Assembly: GCF_006516965.1 (NCBI RefSeq)
Contig: NZ_VHLH01000002.1
Location: forward strand, 1 to 64,000
Length of the DNA: 64,000 nucleotides
Origin: Pararhizobium mangrovi
Lineage (GTDB): Bacteria > Pseudomonadota > Alphaproteobacteria > Rhizobiales > Rhizobiaceae
Direction: 5' to 3'
Below the pieces are notes generated by a model. That model made no database searches and was not told where the DNA came from. It saw only the letters and a program-made list of their open reading frames with translations. This document shows, piece after piece, positions 26,401-36,374 of the stretch; position 1 is the first letter of the stretch; each line of letters opens with the position of its first letter. The translations under genes were made by a program, and so were the position numbers.

Positions 26401-29400
26401 TCACCGGCTTCATTCGCGCGCGCCGCGAAGCTCGCCGACGTTTCGTCGAGCCGGCCGCTGACGCTTTCGACGCGGGCCACGAGATCGCGACTGCGCTCGT
26501 CAAGCCTGTCGGAAAGCGTGTCGGCGAAGCGCGTGCCGGTTTCGTCCATCGAGCGGGCGAAAGCGTTTCCGCTTTCGCTGAGCACGCCGCCGATCTCGTT
26601 TGCCCGCGCATGGAAGGCTTCGCGGCTCTCCTCAAGGCGTCTGGCCAGCGCGTCCGCGTTTTCGCTCAGCGCTCGGCCATGCGCTTCGGCCTGCTCGGTG
26701 AGGGCGCGCTCGTGCGCTTCGGCCCGTTCGCCGACCGTGCGTGCGAAATCGCCGCTCGTACGGTCGAGGCGTTCGGCGAAGTCGTCGCCGGTGCGCGAGA
26801 GGCTCGCCGAAACGGTCTCGGCGCGTTCGACGAGGCCACCGCCGCTGTTTTCGAGGTTTGCCGCGGAGCTGTCCATGCGCTCGGCGATCGTCTCGATGCG
26901 TGCGGCGAGGGCGTCGCCGCGTTCCGTCAGGCTCGTCTCGATGCTCGTCGAGAAGCGCTCGCTGCTCGACGCCAGTTGCGCGGCGACCGTTTCGCCGGTC
27001 TGCGAAAGCGTCCTTGCGGTCGTCTCCGCGCGTTCGGAAAGGGCGTCGACGCTGTGGTCCAGGCGACCGGCAATGCGATCGACGCGCTCCGTCAGCTCGT
27101 CGCCGCGCAGTTCGATGCGTGCCTGCAGCGTCCCGGCGAAGCGTTCGCCCGTCTCGTCGAGCGAACGGGCGAAGGCGGTGCCGACGCTAGTCAGGCTGTC
27201 GCCGATGCGCTCGGCGCGCGCGTCGATCTCGATCGCAGTCTGCGAGACGGCGTCGCGCAGGCGGCCGACGAGATCGCCGGCGCTGCCCTCGATGGTGCGA
27301 TTGACGTTTTCGAGGCCGCCACGTAGCGCGCCGTCCATGGTCGCGAACCGCTCGTCGATGCGCTGCGTGCGCTCGTCGAGCCCGGAAAGGATGCGCGTTG
27401 CCGCCGCTTCGTTCGATCTTTCGATCTCGCCCGCACGTTCGGATAGCGTCGCGTCGAGGCGTTCGCGTCCCTGGCCGAGCGTGGTGCCGAGCCCTTCCTC
27501 GACGGTGCGGATCGCGCTGTCGATCGCGCCGCGACCGGAATCGATGATGGTGGTGATCGTCGTCTCGCGTTCGGCGAAGACGGCCGTCAGCTGACCGGTG
27601 CCCGTCTCGAAGGTCCGGCTGACGCGGCTCGTGCTTTCGCCGAGCGTATGTTCGAGCCGTTCCGTGCCGCCTTCCAGCGTGCGCGAGAGCGCTTCGGTAT
27701 GGCCCGAAAAGGCGTTGTCGACACGGGCCTGTCCGCTTTCGAGCGCTGCCGTGATCGCACGCGCGCCTTCGTCGAGACGTGTCGTCAGGCGGCCTTCCGT
27801 GCCATCCAGGGCGCCGATCAACGCGTCGGCGCGAACGCCGAGCGATCCCTCGATGGCCGCGTAGCCGTCGGAAAGGGTGGTTTCGATCGACTGCGCGTTC
27901 GTCTGAAGCGTGCCGCCGATCGCGGCGTTGCCGGCGCTCATCGCGCGTTCGATCGCTTCGGCATGCTGCGAGAGCGTATCGGTGAGGTGGTCGTGGCCCG
28001 AACCGATCGCCGTCTCGATCGTCTGGCGGCCGGCATCGATCGAGGCGGCGAGCGCGGAACTCTGCCGGTCGGCGGTTTCCATGAACCGGTCGTGGCTCGA
28101 CGATACCGTTGCCTCGAATGCCCGATGGCGCTCGTCGAGCGTGCCCGACAAGGCCTCGGTATGTCTGGAAAGTGTCTCGTCCATGCGGTCGCGTCCCCCG
28201 GAGACCGCCTCTTCGATCGCGATATGCGCGCCTTCTACGGTGTTCCGGAGGGCATCGGCGTTTTCACCGACGGTATTCGCGAACCGTTCGTGACCGGCGC
28301 TGACGCTGGTCTCGATGGCGCGGTGGCCGGCATCCAGCGTTGCCGAAAGCGTTTCGGCGTGGCGGGCAAGGGCTTCGTCCATGTGCCCGCGACCGGCCTC
28401 GACGACCGACTGGATCGCTTCGTGGCGGGTTTCGAGCGAACGCGCCATCGCTGCGGCCTCGGCATCGAGCGTCGTCGAAAAACGCTCGTGCGCGGACGAA
28501 ACGGCCGATGCGATCGCGTCGTGGCGGTCGTCCATCGTGCGGGCGAAGGAGGCCGCATGTTGGCTGAGCGTCGCGTCGAGGCGTTCGCCGGCCGCTATGG
28601 TTGCGGTGTCGATCGCACGGCTGCCGCCTTCGAGCGCCTCCGTGATCCGGCCCGCATGGGTCGCAACGCCCGTCTCGATGCGCTCCTGCGCTCCGGCGAA
28701 TTCGGCGGCGATCGCGTCGTGGCGCTCGCGCAGCGTGTTCGAAACGGCGTCCGTGCGCTCGGCAAAGGTCGCCTCGATGCGCTCGCGGCCGCCGGAGAGG
28801 CGCCGGTCCAGATCGCTCGACCCCTCGCGCATGCTGGAACCGATGCGGTCGAGATTGGTGGAGAGGATCCCTTCGATCGCGCTCGTGCCGCCGGAAAGGC
28901 TGTGGTCGATATGGCTCATCGCGTCGGCGAGCTTCCCGTCGAGGGTGCCGCTGCGCGCGTCGAAGGCCGATGCGAAGCCGGCGATCCGCTCGTCAAAGGC
29001 CGATGTCACGCTGCGGATCGTCGCGTCGAGGCGCTCTTCGAAGAAGCCCGAACGCAGGTCGAGCTCGGTGACGATCTCGCCCGAATGGTCGCTGATGACC
29101 TGCCTGAAGCTTGCCGAGCGCTCCTCGAGCGTCCCGTTCAGCCGAGCGAGCGCCTCGTCGAGCCCGCCGGTGATCGCGTCCTGGCCCTCGGTCAGGTTGC
29201 GGCTGATCTCGCGCGTGCGCTCGACCAGCGTCTCGTTCAGCTGCCGGGCACGCTCGTTCAGCGCCGCGTTCAGCTTTTCCGTGTTGGCGTCGAGGGTGGA
29301 GGCGCGCGTTTCGAAGGCGGCGAGCAGCGTCTCGCCGCGATCGTTAAGCTGACGGTTCAGCGCCTCGGCGCGCGTGTCGAAGACGGCACCGAGCGTTTCG

Positions 29401-30458
29401 GCGGTCTCGTCGATCGAGGACTGGAGCGCTTCGGTGCGTGCCGTCAGGATCGCGTCGATCGACCGGCCGAGCGTCTCGCTCGTCTGCGACAGGGCGCTGG
29501 CGCGCGTGTCCATCATCGAGGCGAAGGCTTCGCCGGAGATTTCGAGGCGTTGGCCGACGGTGTCCGACGCCGCGTCGAGCTGTTCGTGGAGCTGGTCGCC
29601 GGCGCTCGAAATGGATGCGCGAACGCGCTCGGCATGGGTGACGATGGCCTCGCGTTCGTCGCCGAGCTTTTCGACGAGCCCGCGCACGCGGATCTCGTTG
29701 TCGCTGTAGCTGCGCTCGAGCGCGTTGACTTCTGACTGCACGAGCATTTCGAGTTCGGAAGCCCGCGCGATGGTGCGCTCGATGCCGTCGTTCATGGCCG
29801 CCACTTCGCGGCGCACCGCCTGGCCGACGGTCGCCACGCGCTCGGCGCCGGTGTTTTCCGGCTCGGTGAGCCGCATGGCGACTTCCGTCATCGAACGGGC
29901 GGCGGAGCGCATCTCGGCAGCCCGCGCGATCATCGCCGCGAACCCGAAGAAGCAGAGAATCGGCACGACGATCCCGACGGCAAACGCGATCGCCATCGGC
30001 GCGGAGGCGAGGTCCTGCAACGAGGAAACCTGCCATATGCCGGGGTCGACGAGGTTGGCGAGGCCGATGCCGCCGACGATCCACAGCAGCGAGACGATGA
30101 AGGCGTTGCGGAAGGGCCAGCGGCTGCTGCGCGACTCGAAGGCCTTCAGAAGGTGAGGCGGCACGCCCCGGGCGTCGTCGTTGGCCGCGGCGAAGGCGGC
30201 TGCAGTCCTGTTCGTGCGTTCGCGTGCGGCGGCGCCGGCATCCGTCTCGCGCTCGGCCTCGGCTTTCTCCTCCGCGGAATTCGTGCTGCGCCCGGCTTCG
30301 GCAAGCTCGCGGGCGGCGTCGGAGACCTGCGCTTCCAGGTCGTCCGAGGACTCGCCGCTCTCCCTGCGTTCGCGCTGCGCCTCGCCTTCGTTGAAGGCAT
30401 TCTCCAGCGCCTGGAAAGCCTCCTCGTCGACCGATCTGCTCGCCTTCTTGGGTGCCAT
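23412..30458 (-). CDS. Giant coiled-coil membrane protein, GPR/RgsE-like polar growth protein
   Basis: A 2348-residue protein. An acidic, Ala/Glu-rich cytosolic N-terminus of about 110 residues is followed by two hydrophobic helices near residues 118-137 (AFIVSLLWIVGGIGLANLV) and 155-178 (MAIAFAVGIVVPILCFFGFA). The rest is almost wholly alpha-helical and built of degenerate repeats such as RxxALxxTLDxRxxAxE, with phrases like ERLDATL, SLTERGDAL and TGERFA recurring. This is the apolipoprotein A1/A4/E-like pattern. The C-terminal 150 residues become Pro/Ala-rich and end with a compact helical domain (YNSLSVDIARAIDHEASVEL-like region). Size, membrane anchor and repeat type match GPR of Agrobacterium tumefaciens and RgsE of Sinorhizobium meliloti, which form a ring at the growing pole and are required for unipolar growth. 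The assignment rests on architecture and is not proven. Confidence 0.75.
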   Translation of the reverse strand: MAPKKASRSVDEEAFQALENAFNEGEAQRERRESGESSDDLEAQVSDAARELAEAGRSTNSAEEKAEAERETDAGAAARERTNRTAAAFAAANDDARGVPPHLLKAFESRSSRWPFRNAFIVSLLWIVGGIGLANLVDPGIWQVSSLQDLASAPMAIAFAVGIVVPILCFFGFAAMIARAAEMRSAARSMTEVAMRLTEPENTGAERVATVGQAVRREVAAMNDGIERTIARASELEMLVQSEVNALERSYSDNEIRVRGLVEKLGDEREAIVTHAERVRASISSAGDQLHEQLDAASDTVGQRLEISGEAFASMMDTRASALSQTSETLGRSIDAILTARTEALQSSIDETAETLGAVFDTRAEALNRQLNDRGETLLAAFETRASTLDANTEKLNAALNERARQLNETLVERTREISRNLTEGQDAITGGLDEALARLNGTLEERSASFRQVISDHSGEIVTELDLRSGFFEERLDATIRSVTSAFDERIAGFASAFDARSGTLDGKLADAMSHIDHSLSGGTSAIEGILSTNLDRIGSSMREGSSDLDRRLSGGRERIEATFAERTDAVSNTLRERHDAIAAEFAGAQERIETGVATHAGRITEALEGGSRAIDTATIAAGERLDATLSQHAASFARTMDDRHDAIASAVSSAHERFSTTLDAEAAAMARSLETRHEAIQSVVEAGRGHMDEALARHAETLSATLDAGHRAIETSVSAGHERFANTVGENADALRNTVEGAHIAIEEAVSGGRDRMDETLSRHTEALSGTLDERHRAFEATVSSSHDRFMETADRQSSALAASIDAGRQTIETAIGSGHDHLTDTLSQHAEAIERAMSAGNAAIGGTLQTNAQSIETTLSDGYAAIEGSLGVRADALIGALDGTEGRLTTRLDEGARAITAALESGQARVDNAFSGHTEALSRTLEGGTERLEHTLGESTSRVSRTFETGTGQLTAVFAERETTITTIIDSGRGAIDSAIRTVEEGLGTTLGQGRERLDATLSERAGEIERSNEAAATRILSGLDERTQRIDERFATMDGALRGGLENVNRTIEGSAGDLVGRLRDAVSQTAIEIDARAERIGDSLTSVGTAFARSLDETGERFAGTLQARIELRGDELTERVDRIAGRLDHSVDALSERAETTARTLSQTGETVAAQLASSSERFSTSIETSLTERGDALAARIETIAERMDSSAANLENSGGGLVERAETVSASLSRTGDDFAERLDRTSGDFARTVGERAEAHERALTEQAEAHGRALSENADALARRLEESREAFHARANEIGGVLSESGNAFARSMDETGTRFADTLSDRLDERSRDLVARVESVSGRLDETSASFAARANEAGEALSGTGDAFATRMERTGENFAQSLDARMAEHSADLTTRADTLSNELAATRDAFTAQSDELSRALGEAQSRLAEQARSLVGDLDRAETTLDARHAAVRDALDERTRELNSMLASRSKELTGLIDERARPLVERFGEEGAEAAREIERAASSQAERLRSENAALIEAISARTQETLSSIETAETGLRDRVLALLEQLGESNSSIASTVEQATSGLVAMRTELSEASENFGRSTEAAAARMAESTDALETRVDRLSDVSGGALSQVSRIAERFDEHSHMLAAASELLGSTQSGLASTLEERREALDALSRGLVARSEDVQRTMHALEGIVEEAFGQAETRSERTVERLRGAFAENLDDLARLAEKTGEQGDAAAGRLRETVANAMGEISQSLEANEQRSAEAADAMRARFRTALDEMLEAFIGVESRADAAGDTLKARFTTVSEDLSKVLADADTHSAASAARLRDAFAGAVEEIATSVSQTELQARSAATDICAVLNNALEEIEGTLGRTGEQSETIARSVRRDLEGATQDFEAALTATGEKSATAAADIRAVLNEAIDDAGTALATTERRSLTSAARIREALNAAIDEFGEGLTSTEERCASAGENMRTALTSVVEQLGRQIEDAETRSSASAERVRGTVEAVSGEIRSILDDTESLSTRNTHQLREALQSTVSELDEMLKAARERAEGAAGELQGSVRTALEDAMQRFSTATETIRKSAGEMREELDTTREELRRGAFDLPEETRESAGAMRRAVADQIQALKDLSRIVDQSAASSDHAPAPGRPEPASGTPTQDTKPTQARIDQAPTSGASASAPFKPNTVRASDQRGGWVNELLRGASATPDDAASPATQSDGASSGASSPTAAQAPAQNTDPRNPKHVVESLNSLSVDIARAIDHEASVELWRRYQRGERDVFTRRLYTLKGQQTFDRIKEKYERESEFREAVDRYIADFEKLMADVQRREKDTAAAEAYLTSDTGKVYTMLAHASGRFRRR

Positions 30459-30769
30459 TCGGATCTACGCCTCGTACTTCGTCATCCCGCGCTCTATGGG
30501 AGCGGCAGCCCGCTTTTAGCCGTGATTTCAGGCGAGAAGGCGTGTCGACGCACTTCGCCCGCGGCAGGCTACGTTCCGTAGTGACACAGAAGGGTACGCG
30601 AGACAATTCGCATAGCCAGTGCCTCGCGGCATGCTTATCGCGTTATGAACGACTTTCCGCGCGCGTGGTGGAAAAAAGGCGTGAGTGGCGGAACATTTAC
30701 CGCGCGTTAACCATATGAAGAGGTTGCCGTCCCGGCATGGGGCACCGGCTTCCAGTTAAAGGCAGGACC
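30459..30769. other. 311-base divergent intergenic region between the GPR-like and Hpt genes
   Basis: It should hold both promoters. A CtrA-like motif lies at 30696-30710. Apart from that I see no hairpin terminator or small gene. Confidence 0.6.
30696..30710 (+). promoter_or_regulatory. Candidate CtrA binding site
   Basis: TTTA-N7-TTAA followed by CC, one mismatch from the CtrA consensus TTAA-N7-TTAA, located 60 bases upstream of the Hpt gene and about 240 bases upstream of the divergent GPR-like gene. The motif is short and could arise by chance, but it is rare in such GC-rich DNA. Confidence 0.45.
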
Positions 30770-31147
30770 ATGATCGATTTGCCGAAAGCGCTTCGTGCTC
30801 CGGCGGTAGAGGACGGCGGCGAGAAGGCCGCCGGCCCGCTCGACCTTCGCCATCTGCAACGCCAGACGATGGGCGACGCGACGTTCGAACGCGACGTTCT
30901 CAACATCTTTCTCGACGAGGCTCGCGAATGCATGACGCGCCTCAAGAACACGGCCGGGCCGGAGCGCGGTGCCCTGGCGCACCGGTTGAAGGGGGCCGCG
31001 CGCGGCGTCGGCGCGTTCGCGCTCGCCCAGTCCGCGGCGGAGCTGGAGGACAACCCGCACGATGCCGCCGCCCTCGACGCGGTCAAGCGCGATCTCAACG
31101 CCGTGGTGCAGGCGATCGACGAGCGGACGGGCGAATCGACCTCCTGA
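30770..31147 (+). CDS. Hpt domain phosphotransfer protein
   Basis: A 125-residue stand-alone histidine phosphotransfer domain. The phospho-acceptor is His71 in [14 protein letters not shown], fitting the H-x-LKG-x5-GA signature of Hpt four-helix bundles that carry phosphate between receiver domains. The helix before it ([20 protein letters not shown]) is also typical. AGGA precedes the ATG at 30770; an in-frame ATG at 30737 is less likely. The length and sequence differ from ChpT, the usual CckA-CtrA phosphotransferase, so this is a second Hpt type; its partner kinase is unknown. It is divergent from the GPR-like gene and followed after 220 bases by ferredoxin. Confidence 0.88.
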   Translation: MIDLPKALRAPAVEDGGEKAAGPLDLRHLQRQTMGDATFERDVLNIFLDEARECMTRLKNTAGPERGALAHRLKGAARGVGAFALAQSAAELEDNPHDAAALDAVKRDLNAVVQAIDERTGESTS

Positions 31148-31273
31148 ACGTCGTGCGCTCCCGATATCGTCCGCGCGTCCCCGGTCGATCCTCGCGCGTG
31201 ACCGCCCGCGCGGGCCTTGTCACGCATGGCCGAACGTGTATGTGTCGGCGCCCTGCGGGGTCGCCGGTCCTGA

Positions 31274-32746
<1,473 letters not shown>

Positions 32747-32797
32747 GACGGCCTGACGCTCGGGCATCGTGGGCACGACGGGTAAAGGACGACGACC

Positions 32798-33679
32798 ATG
32801 AAAGAGCAGGTTTTCGCGCCACGCATCTGGCATCTGGCGCACGAGCGCACGCTGACGCTCGGGCCGAAGGCGCTCGTCATGGGGATCGTCAACGCCACGC
32901 CGGACTCCTTTTCCGACGGCGGGCGCTTCGCGACGACCGAGGCTGCCGTCGAGGCGGCCCTGCGCATGGCGGAAGCGGGCGCCGACATCCTCGATATCGG
33001 CGGCGAATCGACCCGGCCGGGCGCCGAGCCGGTCTCCGCCGAGGCGGAACAGGCGCGCATCCTGCCGGTAATCGAGGGCATCGCAGCGCAGACGCCGACG
33101 CCGATTTCCGTCGATACCTATCGCGGCGAGACTGCAAGGCGCGCGATCGAGGCCGGCGCGCACATCGTCAACGACGTCTGGGGCTTCCAGCGCGACCCGC
33201 AGGTCGCCGAGATCGCGGCTGCGATGGGGGCCGCCTGCGTCGTCATGCACAACGGGCGCGAGCGCGAACGCATGGCCGACGTCGTCGAGGACCAGTACGC
33301 CTATCTCGACCGCTCGCTGGAAATCGCGCGAAACGCCGGCCTTGCGGATACGGCGATCGTCCTCGATCCGGGCTTCGGTTTTGCCAAGACCGCGAAGGAA
33401 AACGTCGCGCTGATGCGTCGTTTCGGTGAACTCCACCGGTTCGGTCTGCCGCTTCTCGTCGGCCCCTCGCGCAAGCGCTTTCTCGGCGCGTTGACCGGCC
33501 GCGCTGCCGGCGAGCGCGATCAGGCGACGGCCGCCGTTTCGGTAGCGCTGCGGCTTGCCGGCGCGGCGATCTTTCGCGTTCACGACGTCGCGGCCAACCG
33601 CGATGCGCTGGCCGTTGCCGATGCGATCGTCGCCGACGACGAACCGGCTCTCGAGTGCCAAGGCGAGGGCGAAAGCTGA
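32798..33679 (+). CDS. folP: Dihydropteroate synthase
   Basis: A 293-residue TIM-barrel enzyme that joins 6-hydroxymethyl-7,8-dihydropterin pyrophosphate and p-aminobenzoate in folate synthesis; it is the sulfonamide target. Both signature blocks are present: GIVNATPDSFSDGGRF near residue 29 and DILDIGGESTRPGAEPVS near residue 65. GPSRKRF towards the C-terminus is the p-aminobenzoate/sulfonamide loop. The stop overlaps the folB start (TGATG), and folK follows, making a folP-folB-folK operon. Confidence 0.97.
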   Translation: MKEQVFAPRIWHLAHERTLTLGPKALVMGIVNATPDSFSDGGRFATTEAAVEAALRMAEAGADILDIGGESTRPGAEPVSAEAEQARILPVIEGIAAQTPTPISVDTYRGETARRAIEAGAHIVNDVWGFQRDPQVAEIAAAMGAACVVMHNGRERERMADVVEDQYAYLDRSLEIARNAGLADTAIVLDPGFGFAKTAKENVALMRRFGELHRFGLPLLVGPSRKRFLGALTGRAAGERDQATAAVSVALRLAGAAIFRVHDVAANRDALAVADAIVADDEPALECQGEGES

Positions 33680-34044
33680 TGGCGACCTACACGATCACCC
33701 TTTCGAACTGCGTGTTTTTCGCGCGCCACGGCGTGCACGACGAGGAAGAGGTGCTCGGCCAGCGATTCTTCGTCGACGCCGAGCTTTCGGTGGAATGCGG
33801 CGACGGGCTTGCGAGCGATACGATCGAAGGCAAGCTCGACTACGCGATGGCTTTCGCCGAGATCCAGCGCATCATGACGGGCAAACGCCGCCGGCTGATC
33901 GAAACGCTCGCTCACGACATCGCCAGGGGCCTGTGCGCCGCCTTCGAACCGGTGACATGGGCGAAGGTCACCATCAGAAAGCCGAACGCGCCGGTACCGG
34001 GCATCCTCGACCATGTCGCGGTGACGGTGGAATGCTCCGCGTGA
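33679..34044 (+). CDS. folB: Dihydroneopterin aldolase
   Basis: A 121-residue enzyme converting 7,8-dihydroneopterin to 6-hydroxymethyl-7,8-dihydropterin and glycolaldehyde. FFARHGVHDEEEVLGQRFFV is the conserved substrate-binding start, LIETLAHDIARGL contains the pterin-anchoring Glu and VTIRKPNAPVPG the catalytic Lys region. The ATG overlaps the folP stop by one base, indicating translational coupling. It provides the substrate for FolK, encoded two bases downstream. Confidence 0.95.
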   Translation: MATYTITLSNCVFFARHGVHDEEEVLGQRFFVDAELSVECGDGLASDTIEGKLDYAMAFAEIQRIMTGKRRRLIETLAHDIARGLCAAFEPVTWAKVTIRKPNAPVPGILDHVAVTVECSA

Positions 34045-34045
34045 A

Positions 34046-34576
34046 ATGCCGCCGATGACGGGCTGGACGCAGGCCGCGCTCGGCCTCGGCGGCAATGTCG
34101 GCGATCCGCCGTCGGCGATGGCCCGCGCGCTTGCGATGCTCGATGCCCGCGCGGACTGCGCGATCACGGCCGTATCGCGCCTTCATCGTACGCCCCCTTG
34201 GGGGAAAACGGATCAGGCGTGGTTCGTCAACGCCTGCGCACTCTTGGAAACGCGCCTCGAACCGCTCGTGCTGCTCGAAGCGTGCCTGGAGATCGAACGG
34301 GCACTAAAGCGGGTTCGCGGCGAGCGCTGGGGACCGCGGACCATCGATATCGACGTGCTGACCTACGGAGATGCGGCGCTCGCCATGTCCGGCCTCACGC
34401 TCCCGCATCCGCGCATGACGGAGCGTGGCTTCGTCCTCGTTCCGCTCGCCGAGATCGCCCCGGACCTCGTGGTCGATGGGCGGACGGTCGCCGAATGGGC
34501 GGAGCATGCGGAGCGCGCCGGTATCGAACCGGCAAGCGACGACGCGCAGTGGTGGAAGGGCGCGTCCGACGGATAG
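34046..34576 (+). CDS. folK: 2-Amino-4-hydroxy-6-hydroxymethyldihydropteridine pyrophosphokinase
   Basis: A 176-residue HPPK that pyrophosphorylates 6-hydroxymethyl-7,8-dihydropterin with ATP, producing the FolP substrate. Family motifs seen are LGLGGNVGDP at the N-terminus, RWGPRTIDIDVLTYG with the Mg-binding Asp pair, and LPHPRMTERGFVLVPLAEIAPDL. The ATG at 34046 is one base after the folB stop; ATG 34055 is an alternative. It completes the folP-folB-folK operon and is convergent with a secreted-protein gene 27 bases away. Confidence 0.95.
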   Translation: MPPMTGWTQAALGLGGNVGDPPSAMARALAMLDARADCAITAVSRLHRTPPWGKTDQAWFVNACALLETRLEPLVLLEACLEIERALKRVRGERWGPRTIDIDVLTYGDAALAMSGLTLPHPRMTERGFVLVPLAEIAPDLVVDGRTVAEWAEHAERAGIEPASDDAQWWKGASDG

Positions 34577-34603
34577 AACGCCGCCTCGTCGGCCGGACTT
34601 CGC

Positions 34604-35158
34604 CTACCGGTTCGCAAGCGCGGGCGAGGCGCCGATGCGCTTGAGCGTCATGCCGATGACGGGAACCATCTGCTGCCCGACCTTGACGGAAACCGTAACG
34701 TTCAGCGTATCGGGACCCTTGAGGCTTGCGACCATGGCGCCGTAGAGATCCCGCCGATTGATGCCGACGACCACCTTTTCCGGCTCGACCCGGCCGGAAA
34801 TCACGTCGAGGCCGTCATCGCCGCCGCCGCCCATGAACTGGCCTTCGTAGCCATTGCTTCCATGGATGATCACGGCCTTCATGTCCTGATCGAACAGGCC
34901 GACCCGGCACTTGCCACCCATGGCGATGCCGGTGCGGCCGTCGGCGAGCGTGTCGCCGTCGAGGGAGCAGGTAAAGCGCGTTCCCTTGTACTTTCCTGCG
35001 ACGATGCGGCCGGGCCCGGTCCAGGTGCCGGCGACGGCATCGAAGAACGCGGCGTCGGTGTCGTGGGTCCCGGCGGCATGCGCAGGAGTGCCGTGGCCTT
35101 GCGCCAGAAGGCCGGCCGCACAAAGGCCGACCGCTGCGAACCGCTTCGCTGACAGCAT
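34604..35158 (-). CDS. Secreted protein of unknown function
   Basis: A 184-residue protein I do not recognise. It has a clear Sec-type signal peptide (MLSAKRFAAVGLCAAGLLAQ, likely cleavage after PAHA near residue 28). The mature part has a beta-rich look with a repeated G-x-W/G pattern: TWTGPGRIVAGKYKGTRFTC, IAMGGKCRVGLFDQD, HGSNGYEGQFMGGGGDDGLD. Two cysteines remain after cleavage and could form a disulphide. GGATGG is well placed for the ATG at 35158; ATG 35167 is an alternative. It follows ycjF by 49 bases on the same strand and may be the third gene of that operon. Confidence 0.72.
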   Translation of the reverse strand: MLSAKRFAAVGLCAAGLLAQGHGTPAHAAGTHDTDAAFFDAVAGTWTGPGRIVAGKYKGTRFTCSLDGDTLADGRTGIAMGGKCRVGLFDQDMKAVIIHGSNGYEGQFMGGGGDDGLDVISGRVEPEKVVVGINRRDLYGAMVASLKGPDTLNVTVSVKVGQQMVPVIGMTLKRIGASPALANR

Positions 35159-35207
35159 GGGATCCATCCGATCGTTTGTCGATGCGGGCAAGCATCGGCC
35201 GGAATGG

Positions 35208-36374
35208 TTAACGGCCGGTTGATTGCCGATCGCCATGTGGGCCTGCGCCACGGCGTGCGCGCCGTTCCTCGCGCACCCGCTCGGCCTCGGCGCTCGCCGC
35301 CAGATCGCCGATGAATTCGCCGACCTTCGGACGGCGCAGCGCACGGAACGGCATGGGCCGGCAGAGATCCATCGCCGCGATGCCGATGCGCGCCGTCATC
35401 ATGCCGTTGACCACACCTTCGCCGAGACGCGAGGACAGCTTCGCCGCGACGCCGTGGCCGAGGATCTGCTGCACGATGCCGTCGCCGATGGCGATCGATC
35501 CGGTCACGGCGAGATGGGCGATCGTGTCGCGCATCAGCTTCACCATGCCGAAGGCGCCGGGTCGTCCGCCATAGAGCGTCGCCATGGCACGCACGAGCCG
35601 AACCGCCTCGTAGGCGACGTAGAGAATGTCGAGGACGGCGCGCGGGCTGACGGCGGTGACGACCGAAACGCGCCGGGCCGTTTCGAGAATGCGCTTTCGC
35701 GCCACGCGGTCGAGCTGCGTGAGAAGCTCGGTCTCGGCGAGGTCGATGAGGGCAGGGCCGTCGACCACTTCGTCGGCGAGATCACGCAGCGTCGCGCGAC
35801 CGGAAGCGGTTTCCGGCCGATGGGCGAGCAGGGCCGCGACCTCGTCGCTCGCCCGGCGCGCCTTGCGTGCCGAGCGTTCCAGCGTCGCCTCCTCCACGGA
35901 TCGCTTCAGCGCCTGGATGCCACGCAGTCGGTAGATCGCGATCACTTCGCGTGCCATCGCGACGAGGAGGGCGGCAAGGCCGATCGCGACGAGCGCCAGC
36001 GTCGCCCATGCGAGCGCCGGTACCCGCTCGAAGAGGGTGCGGATCAGATCGTCGATCCAAAGGCCGACCGCGATCGATACGACGATCGAAAAGGCGCCGG
36101 CAGCGAGCTTGGCGAAGGAGAAACGCTTGCGTGGGGTCCTGAGCGCAGCCGGCGACAACGCATCCTCGTCCGAGCCGATGAAGGGGTCGTCCTCGTCCGG
36201 GACGATCTCCGGCGGCACCACCGCGATCGGCCGGCGCGCTGGATGATATTCGGGCCGTTCGGCGTCCGGCCGTACGGCTTCGGCCGCGGGTTTGTTCGCG
36301 GCCTCGCGCGTGTCGCGGTCGGTGTCGTCCAGGCGAAAGGCGGCGGGGCGCCGGCGGTTCGGGTCGTCGCTCAT
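35208..36374 (-). CDS. ycjF: YcjF/DUF697 family membrane protein
   Basis: A 388-residue protein of the YcjF family (TIGR01620). An acidic/Pro-rich cytosolic N-terminus of about 90 residues is followed by two hydrophobic helices (LAAGAFSIVVSIAVGLWI and AWATLALVAIGLAALLVAMA) and then a long DUF697 domain ending with RPMPFRALRRPKVGEFIGDL. Function is not established. In many proteobacteria ycjF is paired with ycjX and responds to envelope or heat stress. The ATG overlaps the ycjX stop by four bases, so the two are translationally coupled. Confidence 0.9.
   Translation of the reverse strand: MSDDPNRRRPAAFRLDDTDRDTREAANKPAAEAVRPDAERPEYHPARRPIAVVPPEIVPDEDDPFIGSDEDALSPAALRTPRKRFSFAKLAAGAFSIVVSIAVGLWIDDLIRTLFERVPALAWATLALVAIGLAALLVAMAREVIAIYRLRGIQALKRSVEEATLERSARKARRASDEVAALLAHRPETASGRATLRDLADEVVDGPALIDLAETELLTQLDRVARKRILETARRVSVVTAVSPRAVLDILYVAYEAVRLVRAMATLYGGRPGAFGMVKLMRDTIAHLAVTGSIAIGDGIVQQILGHGVAAKLSSRLGEGVVNGMMTARIGIAAMDLCRPMPFRALRRPKVGEFIGDLAASAEAERVREERRARRGAGPHGDRQSTGR

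Noticed and set aside
24148-29735. Very long + strand open frames (up to 1148 residues) opposite the giant gene
   Set aside because: They mirror the coiled-coil repeats of the minus-strand gene, are Arg/Ser- or Gly/Arg-rich, and have no domain features. They are products of high GC and biased codon use.
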